Positions 6,806 through 13,830 of a stretch of 14,242 nt of DNA are shown here, in pieces; position 1 is the stretch's first letter; each line of letters begins with the position of its first letter. The notes under the pieces were generated by a model. It did no database searches. It was not told the DNA's origin and worked only from the letters and a program-made list of their open reading frames with translations. This DNA is from Ruminococcaceae bacterium UBA794 (lineage in GTDB: Bacteria > Bacillota > Clostridia > Oscillospirales > Ruminococcaceae), in NCBI GenBank assembly GCA_002304735.1, contig DBIU01000083.1, positions 18,067 through 32,308 of the forward strand, read 5' to 3'. The position numbers and the translations under genes are program-made.

Positions 6806-7891
6806 TTATTCCAAAAAATCGCGTAATTTTCTGCTGCGCGTCGGGTGGCGAAGCTTTCTGAGCGCTTTCGTTTCAATCTGACGTATTCTCTCGCGCGTAA
6901 CCTGAAATTCCTGCCCGACCTCCTCAAGCGTTCTCTGTCTGCCGTCGATAAGTCCAAATCTAAGAATAATAACCCTGCGTTCTCTGTCGGAAAGAGTGTC
7001 GAGAACATCGCCGAGCATCTTCTTAAGCATACTGTTGCAAGCCTCGTCTGCGGGCGCGGGCGCGTCCTCGTCGGGAATAAAATCGCCGAGATGGCTGTCC
7101 TCTTCCTCGCCGATAGGTGTTTCAAGCGAAACAGGGTCCTGTGCAAGCCGTATAATCTCCCTAACCTTGTCGGTTGACATTCCGAGATAGTGCGCGATTT
7201 CCTCCTCGGTAGGCTCGCTTCCGTTCTCGTGAAGCAGGAAGGTTTCGGCTTTTTTCACTCTCGAAATCGTTTCAACCATATGCACGGGGATACGGATAGT
7301 TCTCGCCTGGTCGGCAATAGCGCGCGTAATCGCCTGTCTAATCCACCAAGTCGCGTATGTCGAGAATTTGAAGCCCTTTGTGTAATCGAACTTCTCGACA
7401 GCCTTTATCAGTCCGACATTTCCCTCTTGAATAAGGTCGAGGAACTGCATACCTCTGCGGACATATTTCTTCGCAATGCTTACGACAAGCCTTAAATTCG
7501 CCTCGGAAAGGCGCTTTTTCGCGTATTCATCGCCCGTCGCCATTCTTGCGGCGAGGTCTATTTCCTCCTCGGTTGAAAGCAGCGGAATCCTGCCGATTTC
7601 CTTGAGATAAAGCTTAACGGAGTCGTCCGCAAGCATCGCGTCGGAATCGGGATTATCATAATCTCTGTCGGAATAGTCGAGGATACTGTCGATATCGAAA
7701 TCCGCGTCGAAGTTATCGACAATTTTGATATCCATACCCGCAATTCTGTCGAAGATATTGTTAATCTGCTCCGCGTCGAAATTAAGCTCCTCAAGCGCGT
7801 CGGTTATTTCCTTTGCCGTGAGGCTGCCCTTCTTTTTTCCCTGCTTAAAAAGCTCCTCCAAAGAGTTTGAAGCTCTCGTATGTTCGGACAT
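6806..7891 (-). CDS. rpoD: Primary sigma factor RpoD/SigA
   Basis: 361 residues, typical for the compact SigA of Bacillota. Region 1.1 lies at ~8-57, an acidic stretch at 60-80, and region 1.2 at ~92-115. Regions 2.1-2.4 span ~130-200, including core-binding DLIQEGNVGLIKA (152-164) and -10-binding KFSTYATWWIRQAITRAI (175-192). Region 3 is at ~205-275 and region 4 at ~295-361, with VTRERIRQIETKALRKLR (331-348) reading -35 and the canonical HPTRSRKLRDFL end. This copy is closer to the standard than its downstream neighbour and is the likely housekeeping factor. Its ATG shares one base with the dnaG stop (TAATG), preceded by AAGGAG inside dnaG, so translation is probably coupled. The promoters seen in this window (TTGaaa, TATAAT) are its expected targets. 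Confidence 0.96.
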   Translation of the reverse strand: MSEHTRASNSLEELFKQGKKKGSLTAKEITDALEELNFDAEQINNIFDRIAGMDIKIVDNFDADFDIDSILDYSDRDYDNPDSDAMLADDSVKLYLKEIGRIPLLSTEEEIDLAARMATGDEYAKKRLSEANLRLVVSIAKKYVRRGMQFLDLIQEGNVGLIKAVEKFDYTKGFKFSTYATWWIRQAITRAIADQARTIRIPVHMVETISRVKKAETFLLHENGSEPTEEEIAHYLGMSTDKVREIIRLAQDPVSLETPIGEEEDSHLGDFIPDEDAPAPADEACNSMLKKMLGDVLDTLSDRERRVIILRFGLIDGRQRTLEEVGQEFQVTRERIRQIETKALRKLRHPTRSRKLRDFLE

Positions 7892-9639
7892 TACTTTTTC
7901 TTCTCCTTCTGACTTGCCGCAAACCGCAGCAATTCGTCGTTTGTCATTTCATTTGCCTGTTTTTGTTCTTTTTTAAGGCTGAAATCGTTCAGCACGTTTA
8001 TATAATCATTAACCGCTTCCTCGTCAAACGCGAACGAAGCGTCGTTTATCATACCCGTTATTCTGCCCACCTGAGCGGCGTCAAATTCCTCGTTAAACGC
8101 GGAAATATCGGGCGCGGCGCCCATTTTAAGCCTTTTTTCAAGAAAATCATAGACTTTTTTGTTAAACTCGGTTGCAAAGCCGCCGGAAAGCCGCTCTTGA
8201 ACGCTCGCAAGCTTATCGGGATTATGGTAAAGAAACGCGATAATTCCGCGTTCCGCCTTTTCCTCGCGGGGAGTTTTAAGCGCGTCGGGATTTACGGTAT
8301 CCTTCCTGTTCGGACGGATAAGCTCGGCTGTTTCGCGCTTTTTCGCGTAAAAGCCGTTCCTCCGCGACTGCTGTTCAACCGCTCTGCGAACGGTATCGGC
8401 GGGTATTTCGCAAAGCCGCGCCGCTCTGGAAACATACACCTCGCGGTCAAGCGAATTATTAATTCCCGCGAGAAAAACGACCGCTTTTTTGATAAACGCG
8501 CTTTTCCCGTCGTCGCTTTTGAGGTCAACCCCCGCCGCAAGCTTGTCCAGCTCGTAAGCAATCGCGCTTCCCGACTTCTCGATAAGCGCTCTGAAAGCGT
8601 CCGCGCCGAACTTTTTGATGAACTCGTCGGGGTCTTTTGCACCTTCCATTCTGAGAACGCGCGCGCTCACTCCCGCCTCGGCGAACAGATTAATACCGCG
8701 CGAAGCGGCTTTCTGCCCCGCTTCATCGTTATCATAAGAAAGAATAACTTCCTTTTTTCCCATACGCGAAATAAGGTTCGCCTGCTCTGAGGTGAAAGAC
8801 GTCCCAAGAGAAGCAATCGCGCTGTCAAAGCCCGCCTGATGCATTGAAATCACGTCCATATACCCCTCGCAGAGTATGAAATAGTCCGCTTTGGAGTTTT
8901 TCGCGTAATTCAGCGCAAACAGCATACTTCGCTTCCGAAAAACCATCGTTTCATCGGAATTTAGGTATTTCGGGGTTCTTTTGTCATCGGAGAGCGTTCT
9001 CCCGCCGAAAGCCACGATATTCCCGCGCAAATCCACAATCGGGAACATCACTCGGTTTCGGAATTTATCATAAACCTTGTTTACGTTTTTCGCGAGAAGG
9101 GCGCCGTCGGCAAGCTCGAAATCCGAATACCCGAGGCTTCTCATATAAAAATGAAGCTTGTGATAATCGTCCTCGGCGAACCCAAGCCCAAAACGCTTTA
9201 TCGTTTCAAGCGACAGTCCGCGCCTTGTAAGGTAGTCAAGCCCCGCTTTTCCCTCGGGCGAAAACAGCTTTTTGAAGAAATATTTCCCCGCCGCGCGGTT
9301 CATTTCGTAGAGCCGCCTGCGTTTTTGGGCGCTTTGGTCGTTCGCGTCCTCGGGCATCGGCATACCCGCGCGCTGCGCCAAAAACTTCACAGCCTCGATG
9401 TAATCGAGATTTTCGATTAACCTGATAAAATTCACGACGTCGCCGCCCGCGCCGCAGCCGAAGCAATAAAAGCTCTGCGTCTGCTCGTAAAAGTGACAGG
9501 AAGGCGTTTTTTCCGTATGAAACGGGCAGCGGCAGGAAAACGTGCTGCCCGAACGCTTTAATTCAACATAGTTCTGAGCCACGGAAATAATGTCGTTTCT
9601 GTCGCGCAGCTCCTGCAAAAATCCCTCGGGTAAAGCCAT
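7891..9639 (-). CDS. dnaG: DNA primase DnaG
   Basis: 582 residues. The N-terminal CHC2 zinc-binding domain has C38, H41, C59 and C62. The RNA-polymerase core follows, with the Toprim motifs EGYMD (258-262) and SYDNDEAG (301-308) that bind catalytic metals. The C-terminal ~130 residues, rich in charged helices, correspond to the DnaB-helicase-interaction region. The enzyme makes the RNA primers for replication at the fork. It begins 9 bases after the dgt stop, with GAGGA overlapping that stop region as the ribosome binding site. Its end overlaps the rpoD start by one base. The dgt-dnaG-rpoD order is common in Clostridia and corresponds to the macromolecular-synthesis operon that joins replication and transcription initiation. 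Confidence 0.97.
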   Translation of the reverse strand: MALPEGFLQELRDRNDIISVAQNYVELKRSGSTFSCRCPFHTEKTPSCHFYEQTQSFYCFGCGAGGDVVNFIRLIENLDYIEAVKFLAQRAGMPMPEDANDQSAQKRRRLYEMNRAAGKYFFKKLFSPEGKAGLDYLTRRGLSLETIKRFGLGFAEDDYHKLHFYMRSLGYSDFELADGALLAKNVNKVYDKFRNRVMFPIVDLRGNIVAFGGRTLSDDKRTPKYLNSDETMVFRKRSMLFALNYAKNSKADYFILCEGYMDVISMHQAGFDSAIASLGTSFTSEQANLISRMGKKEVILSYDNDEAGQKAASRGINLFAEAGVSARVLRMEGAKDPDEFIKKFGADAFRALIEKSGSAIAYELDKLAAGVDLKSDDGKSAFIKKAVVFLAGINNSLDREVYVSRAARLCEIPADTVRRAVEQQSRRNGFYAKKRETAELIRPNRKDTVNPDALKTPREEKAERGIIAFLYHNPDKLASVQERLSGGFATEFNKKVYDFLEKRLKMGAAPDISAFNEEFDAAQVGRITGMINDASFAFDEEAVNDYINVLNDFSLKKEQKQANEMTNDELLRFAASQKEKKK

Positions 9640-9648
9640 TTTCCGTCC

Positions 9649-10662
9649 TCAAATTCCCATAATATAGCCGCTGTTCCAGCCTCTCGGTATACAGAGAGTT
9701 CTGAAATAGTCTATTGCATATTCATCTGTCATACCGCTTATGAAGTCGGCGACAGCTCTTTCAAGTCCGTCGCGCTCGGAAATTTCGAGATAAAGCCGCG
9801 GAAGCTTATCCTTATTTTCCATAAAATACCCGAAAAGGTAATCGATAATAAACGAAGCCTTATCCTTTTCCGCAACAGTCGGTTCGGCGCGGTAAACCTT
9901 CTCGAACATAAACTCGCGAAGCTCGTCGTGAGCCTGCTGAGTGCGCTCGTCCATACGGATTTCCTCGCCGCTGTTCTCTACAAGGCTCTTTACAAGGTTT
10001 GTTATACGCTCGGTTTTGGTTTTCCCGAGAACTCTGAGAGGTCTTTCGGGCAGCATATCCTGCGTAATAACGCTTCCGCGGATTGCGTCCTCGATATCGT
10101 GATTAATATATGCGATTTTGTCGCAAAACCGCACAACCATACCCTCTCTTGTCGCGGGAACATCGCCGCCCGTGTGCTTCAGAATACCGTCGATAACCTC
10201 GAACGTGAGGTTAAGCCCCTTTCCGTCCTTTTCGATAACCTCGCAGACGCGCTTGCTCTGTTCATTGTGTGCAAAGCCGCCGTCAAGCAGCTCGTTAAGC
10301 GCGCGTTCGCCGTCGTGACCGAAAGGCGTGTGACCGAGGTCGTGACCGAGAGCAATTGCCTCCGTCAAATCCTCGTTCAGCCCGAGCGCCTTTGCGACAG
10401 TCCGCGAAATCTGGCTAACCTCAAGCGTATGAGTAAGCCGCGTACGATAGTGGTCGCCGAGCGGAATAAGGAACACCTGCGTCTTGTGTTTAAGGCGGCG
10501 AAACGAGTTGCAGTGAATAATCCTGTCGCGGTCGCGCATAAAATCCGTGCGAAAGTCGCAGGGCTTTTCGTAAACGGCGCGTCCTCGGCTCATATCCGAG
10601 CGGCAGGCAAATTCGCTTAAAATCAAGCGTTCATTCTCAATTATTTTCTCGCGCGGCAGCAT
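9649..10662 (-). CDS. dgt: dGTPase-like HD-domain triphosphohydrolase
   Basis: 337 residues from the ATG at 10662. The family hydrolyses dGTP or other dNTPs to deoxynucleoside and triphosphate. HD-domain metal ligands are visible: H78 in RLTHTLEVSQ, H107-D108 in GHDLGHTPFGHDGE and D181 in FCDKIAYINHDIEDA. RDRIIHCNSFRRLKHKTQVF (45-64) is the family's N-terminal signature. The start was chosen because GGAG lies 8 bases before this ATG and overlaps an alternative GTG nine bases upstream. It heads the dnaG-rpoD cluster, consistent with nucleotide supply being tied to replication. It matches the shorter Gram-positive dGTPase-like group rather than E. coli Dgt, so substrate preference is uncertain. 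Confidence 0.93.
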   Translation of the reverse strand: MLPREKIIENERLILSEFACRSDMSRGRAVYEKPCDFRTDFMRDRDRIIHCNSFRRLKHKTQVFLIPLGDHYRTRLTHTLEVSQISRTVAKALGLNEDLTEAIALGHDLGHTPFGHDGERALNELLDGGFAHNEQSKRVCEVIEKDGKGLNLTFEVIDGILKHTGGDVPATREGMVVRFCDKIAYINHDIEDAIRGSVITQDMLPERPLRVLGKTKTERITNLVKSLVENSGEEIRMDERTQQAHDELREFMFEKVYRAEPTVAEKDKASFIIDYLFGYFMENKDKLPRLYLEISERDGLERAVADFISGMTDEYAIDYFRTLCIPRGWNSGYIMGI

Positions 10663-10726
10663 TTTTATCACTCCAATTCTTCTTCTAATAAATAATACAA
10701 TTTTCGACCTTAGAAAACCTTTTTTT

Positions 10727-10763
10727 GCGCCGCATTTTTGGCATTTTGCACAAACAGCGGCGC
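10727..10763. other. GC-rich inverted repeat in the dgt leader
   Basis: GCGCCGC (10727-10733) and GCGGCGC (10757-10763) are perfect complements separated by 23 AT-rich bases. In a minus-strand transcript of the dgt operon they would form a leader hairpin. There is no U-run after it on that strand, so it is not a standard terminator. Function unknown. Confidence 0.5.
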
Positions 10764-10766
10764 ATA

Positions 10767-10794
10767 TTTATACACTTTTCGGCATTTTTAACAA
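10767..10794 (-). promoter_or_regulatory. Candidate promoter of the dgt-dnaG-rpoD operon
   Basis: Minus strand: TTGTTA (10789-10794), 16-base spacer, TATAAA (10767-10772). It is the best match in the 146-base gap between yigZ and dgt but weaker than the other promoters here. An 11-base palindrome, GTGAATTTCAC (10796-10806), abuts the -35 on its upstream side and could be a protein site. Read-through from yigZ is an alternative source of transcription. Confidence 0.35.
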
Positions 10795-10808
10795 CGTGAA
10801 TTTCACAT

Positions 10809-11429
10809 TTACGCGAAATCAAACCAATCCGTTTTCCCCTCGACGATGGAAACCTTTCCGTTACAGACGTCGCAAAGCCTTTCGCAGAGCGCTTTCGCCC
10901 GTTCCTCGCGAACATAAACCGAGGACTTAACCTGCTCCGAGAACTCCTCCGAGCAGATTTTCGCGCCAAATTCCGCGTAAACAGCGGCAAGCCTGCCGTA
11001 AAGCGAGTAATCAAGCGTAATTTCAAGCGAAACAGCCCTCGCGAAAAGTCTGATTGAAGCCGACGCCACAGCGTCCGCGGCAGCCTTTGCATAAGCGCGC
11101 GTAAGCCCGCCCGCACCGAGCAGAATACCGCCGAAATACCGCGTCACAACGCACGCAGCGTCCGTAAGCCCTTCCCTGCGCAGCACCTCGTAAATCGGCG
11201 CTCCCGCCGTACCCTGCGGCTCGCCGTCGTCCGAGTGACGCGCGGTATTATTCTCGCGCAAAATGTACGCATAGCAATTATGCCGCGCTTTCGGGTGCAG
11301 AGCGCGAATTTCCGCGATAAATTTCACAGCATCTTCTTCCGTTGAAACAGGCGCAAGATAGCCGATAAACTCGGATTTTTTCTCGACAAACCGCGCCTCG
11401 CAGCGCCCCGCTATCGTTTTGTACTCCAA
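10809..11429 (-). CDS. yigZ: YigZ / IMPACT family protein (UPF0029)
   Basis: 206 residues, normal for the family. The N-terminal IMPACT domain carries the signature block GEPQGTAGAPIYEVL (69-83) and VVTRYFGGILLGAGGLTRAY (94-113). The C-terminal ~70 residues match the DUF1949-type ferredoxin-like domain. The family has been linked to translation control by homology to eukaryotic IMPACT, but its bacterial role is not settled. The start is a TTG at 11427-11429, five bases after a full AAGGAGG; the longer open frame to 11645 overlaps rpmE and is rejected. The gene sits directly behind the rpmE terminator with no room for its own promoter, so expression likely depends on read-through. Confidence 0.9.
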   Translation of the reverse strand: MEYKTIAGRCEARFVEKKSEFIGYLAPVSTEEDAVKFIAEIRALHPKARHNCYAYILRENNTARHSDDGEPQGTAGAPIYEVLRREGLTDAACVVTRYFGGILLGAGGLTRAYAKAAADAVASASIRLFARAVSLEITLDYSLYGRLAAVYAEFGAKICSEEFSEQVKSSVYVREERAKALCERLCDVCNGKVSIVEGKTDWFDFA

Positions 11430-11448
11430 ATTAGCCTCCTTACAACAA

Positions 11449-11478
11449 AAACTCACGCATAAACCTATGCGTGAGTTT
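11449..11478 (-). terminator. rpmE terminator
   Basis: A perfect 12-bp stem (core ACTCACGCAT with ATGCGTGAGT) and six-base loop. On the minus strand the 3' arm runs into TTTTGTTGT. It lies 27 bases after the rpmE stop and immediately before the yigZ ribosome binding site. Confidence 0.88.
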
Positions 11479-11505
11479 CGTTTCGGGTTTTCCGCGCTCC
11501 GACAA

Positions 11506-11709
11506 TTACTTGCCGAGATTATAGCGCTTCTTGAATCTGTCAACGCGTCCGCCGCTGTCAACAAGCTTCTGCTTGCCGGTAAAGAACGGGTGGCACTTAG
11601 AGCAGATTTCGACCTTGATATCGGACTTTGTGGAACGCGTTTCAATTACGTTTCCGCAAGCGCACTTAATCGTGGTCGCCTCATATGCGGGATGAATTCC
11701 CTCTTTCAT
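11506..11709 (-). CDS. rpmE: 50S ribosomal protein L31 (zinc-type)
   Basis: 67 residues beginning MKEGIHPAYEATTIKCACG. C16, C18, C36 and C39 form the CxC...CxxC zinc site of the C+ (zinc-containing) form, as opposed to the zinc-free paralogue made under zinc starvation. L31 bridges the two ribosomal subunits. GAGGTGAG lies just upstream of the ATG; the open frame continues further upstream, but those residues have no family match and include the promoter. It has its own promoter and terminator, so it is mainly monocistronic, with yigZ behind it. Confidence 0.97.
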   Translation of the reverse strand: MKEGIHPAYEATTIKCACGNVIETRSTKSDIKVEICSKCHPFFTGKQKLVDSGGRVDRFKKRYNLGK

Positions 11710-11757
11710 TATTCTCACCTCATTTAACGGAAGATTATTATTCACAAATACTATAAG

Positions 11758-11786
11758 ATTATACCACATCTTCTCCAAAAAATCAA
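11758..11786 (-). promoter_or_regulatory. rpmE promoter
   Basis: Minus strand: TTGATT (11781-11786), 17-base spacer ending TGG, and a perfect TATAAT (11758-11763), an extended -10. Expected start near 11751, giving a leader of about 42 bases. Confidence 0.85.
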
Positions 11787-11804
11787 GGGCTTTTTTGATT
11801 TTTT
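11777..11804 (-). terminator. AT-rich inverted repeat after the phosphoglucomutase gene
   Basis: Ten-base arms AAAAAATCAA and TTGATTTTTT around an eight-base loop, 28 bases past the pgm stop. The 3' arm ends in six T, so a weak terminator is possible, but the stem has only two G-C pairs. The -35 of the rpmE promoter is part of the same arm. Confidence 0.4.
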
Positions 11805-11832
11805 GATATGTCAATTTCAACAAAACCCAGAG

Positions 11833-13551
11833 TTAAAACCCGAGTATTTTTGTAAAATCAGCCGAAAGCGTCTGTTGAAGGGCAACCGCTTCATCAGAAG
11901 TTTTGCCGACAGTCGTGTAATAAACCTTGATTTTCGGCTCAGTACCGGACGGTCTTATGATAACGCTCGCATTGTCCTCAAGATTGAACGTGATGACGTC
12001 GGATTTCGGCAGCGTAACCGCGCTTTCCTTGCCCTCAGCCTCAACCTTTTTGCTCGAAGCGTAGTCGGTTGTCGCGAGAACGGAAAGTCCGCCGATTGAT
12101 TTCGGTGATTTCTCGCGCAGACCCGCCATAATCTCTTTCATACGCTCCATACCGCTTGCGCCCTCGCAGACGAAGTTGTCGACCTTGTTATAGTAAACGC
12201 CATACTCCGCGTAGAGGTTCTTTCTCGCCTCGAAAAGCGAAATTCCCTTCGTGCGATAGTAAGCCGCCATTTCACAAATCAGCATCGAAGCGACAACCGC
12301 GTCCTTATCGCGCACATAGCCGCCCGCGAGATAGCCATAGCTCTCCTCGAAGCCGAAAATATAGCGCTTTTCCTCGCCCGCAGCTTCAAGAAGTCCAATC
12401 TGCTCGCCGATATACTTGAAGCCCGTGAGAACCTCGCGCAGCTCCACGCCGTACTTTTTGCTGATTGCCTTTGTAATGTCGCTCGTTACGATTGTCTTAA
12501 CGGCAACGGGCTTTTCGGGCATTTTTCCAAGCGCAATTCTCTCCTTGCAAACGTAATCGAGAAGCAGCGCGCCTGTTTCGTTGCCGGAAAACAGCGCATA
12601 GCCGCCCTGTCCGTCGGGAACGGCAATTCCCACTCTGTCCGCGTCGGGGTCGGTCGCAAGAAGCAAATCGGGCTTTTCCTTATCGCAGAGCTTCAGTCCG
12701 ACAGCGAGCGCCTCGCGGATTTCCGGGTTCGGGAACGGGCAGGTCGGGAAGTTTCCGTCGGGATTTTCCTGTTCGGGAACAACGACAACGTCCTTAACGC
12801 CGATTTCCTTCAAAATTCTGCGGACGGGCTTGTTTCCCGTGCCGTTGAGAGGCGTGTAAACGACTTTCAGTCCGCTCTTTTCAACAAGGTCGGTGTGAAG
12901 TCCCTGCTCGCGAACCTTCGCGATATATCCGTCGATAACGTCCTCGCCGATGTACTCAACCATACCGTCTGCAAGCGCCTTTTTGAAGTCGGTCGACTTG
13001 ACGCCCGAGAAGATGTCGATATTGTTTATTTTGCCGAGAACAGCGTTTGCTGCTTCAGAGGTCATCTGGCAGCCGTCCGAGCCGTAAACCTTATAGCCGT
13101 TGTATTTAGCGGGATTATGGGAAGCGGTAACGACAATTCCCGCGCCGCAGCCGAGCGCTCTAACCGCCCACGAAAGCATAGGCGTCGGCATAAGCTCCTT
13201 ATAAATATACGCCTTAATGCCGTTCGCCGCGAGAACTTCCGCCGCGCTTTCCGCGAAATAAGTCGACTTAATTCTGCTGTCATAAGCGATTGCAACGCTC
13301 TTTTTGATGCCGCCGTCAATGATGTATTCCGCAAGTCCCTGCGTAGCCTTTTTGACGGTGTAAACGTTCATTCTGTTGGTTCCCGCGCCGATAACGCCGC
13401 GAAGTCCCGCCGTACCGAACTCAAGCTCGCGGTAAAAACGGTCGTTAATCTCGTCCGCGTTGCCCTCGACGCCGCGAAGCTCGGCAATAAGGTCGGGGTC
13501 CTCCGAAGCCTTTTCAAGCCAGGTTTCATATTCTTTCATAATATCGCTCAT
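11833..13551 (-). CDS. Phosphoglucomutase/phosphomannomutase (alpha-D-phosphohexomutase)
   Basis: 572 residues, the length of the bacterial PgcA-type enzymes. Four family blocks are in order: the phosphoserine loop TASHNP (142-147, S144 catalytic), the Mg-binding loop DPDADR (301-306), the sugar-binding loop GFEESYG (400-406) and the phosphate-binding loop RPSGTEPK (533-540). It interconverts hexose-1- and hexose-6-phosphates, supplying UDP-glucose or GDP-mannose for cell envelope and feeding glycogen or glycolytic flux. The sequence does not separate glucose from mannose preference. GGGAGG precedes the first ATG by 8 bases; a second in-frame ATG four codons later lacks such a site. It is transcribed alone from its own promoter. 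Confidence 0.95.
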   Translation of the reverse strand: MSDIMKEYETWLEKASEDPDLIAELRGVEGNADEINDRFYRELEFGTAGLRGVIGAGTNRMNVYTVKKATQGLAEYIIDGGIKKSVAIAYDSRIKSTYFAESAAEVLAANGIKAYIYKELMPTPMLSWAVRALGCGAGIVVTASHNPAKYNGYKVYGSDGCQMTSEAANAVLGKINNIDIFSGVKSTDFKKALADGMVEYIGEDVIDGYIAKVREQGLHTDLVEKSGLKVVYTPLNGTGNKPVRRILKEIGVKDVVVVPEQENPDGNFPTCPFPNPEIREALAVGLKLCDKEKPDLLLATDPDADRVGIAVPDGQGGYALFSGNETGALLLDYVCKERIALGKMPEKPVAVKTIVTSDITKAISKKYGVELREVLTGFKYIGEQIGLLEAAGEEKRYIFGFEESYGYLAGGYVRDKDAVVASMLICEMAAYYRTKGISLFEARKNLYAEYGVYYNKVDNFVCEGASGMERMKEIMAGLREKSPKSIGGLSVLATTDYASSKKVEAEGKESAVTLPKSDVITFNLEDNASVIIRPSGTEPKIKVYYTTVGKTSDEAVALQQTLSADFTKILGF

Positions 13552-13584
13552 AATTATTGCCTCCCTGTAAAAATCTTCACTGCT

Positions 13585-13613
13585 ATTATATCACACATTC
13601 CGTCATTTTTCAA
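13585..13613 (-). promoter_or_regulatory. Promoter of the phosphoglucomutase gene
   Basis: Minus strand: TTGAAA (13608-13613), 17-base spacer ending TGA, TATAAT (13585-13590), again an extended -10. The predicted start is near 13578, 27 bases before the ATG. Confidence 0.87.
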
Positions 13614-13724
13614 GAGCTTTTTCTCGGGACGAAATATTTTAATTTTACACAAAAATAAGCGCTGAATTATGGTATTTATATATAAATTTCGGATTATTTT
13701 TGTTAAATTTATAGATATTGCCTA

Positions 13725-13753
13725 TTGAAATTATACAAGATGTGTGTTATACT
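13725..13753 (+). promoter_or_regulatory. Promoter of the SCP2-like / H1-tail gene
   Basis: TTGAAA (13725-13730), 17-base spacer ending TGT, and TATACT (13748-13753), an extended -10. Very AT-rich sequence upstream (about 13636-13724) could act as an UP element. Transcription should start near 13760. Confidence 0.85.
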
Positions 13754-13767
13754 AATGGTATGAAAAA

Positions 13768-13783
13768 CCCGCAGGTTTGCGGG
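13768..13783 (+). other. 5'-UTR hairpin
   Basis: CCCGCA and TGCGGG pair perfectly around a GGTT loop, only ~8 bases from the predicted transcription start and ~47 bases before the start codon. No T-run follows, so it is not a terminator. A 5'-terminal stem that protects the mRNA is one possible role. Confidence 0.6.
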
Positions 13784-13830
13784 ATAATCACAAAATTATG
13801 TGTAAATTCCAATTTTTGAGGAGGATTTTT

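Noticed and set aside
7867..8790. Plus-strand open frame of 307 residues across dnaG
   Set aside because: It lies opposite the certain dnaG and rpoD genes, and its product resembles no family.
10663..10671. GTG start of dgt nine bases upstream
   Set aside because: The GGAG ribosome binding site overlaps this GTG, whereas it is 8 bases from the ATG at 10662.
10720..10763. Rho-independent terminator after yigZ
   Set aside because: On the minus strand the GC hairpin is followed by A-rich, not T-rich, sequence.
11430..11645. N-terminal extension of yigZ to 11645
   Set aside because: It would overlap rpmE and its terminator. The TTG at 11429 has a full AAGGAGG and matches the family start.
11710..11823. 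N-terminal extension of L31
   Set aside because: It covers the rpmE promoter. L31 proteins begin at MKxGIHP, and GAGGTGAG precedes that ATG.
12895..13665. Plus-strand open frame of 256 residues opposite phosphoglucomutase
   Set aside because: Shadow of a well-supported gene, and it extends across that gene's promoter.
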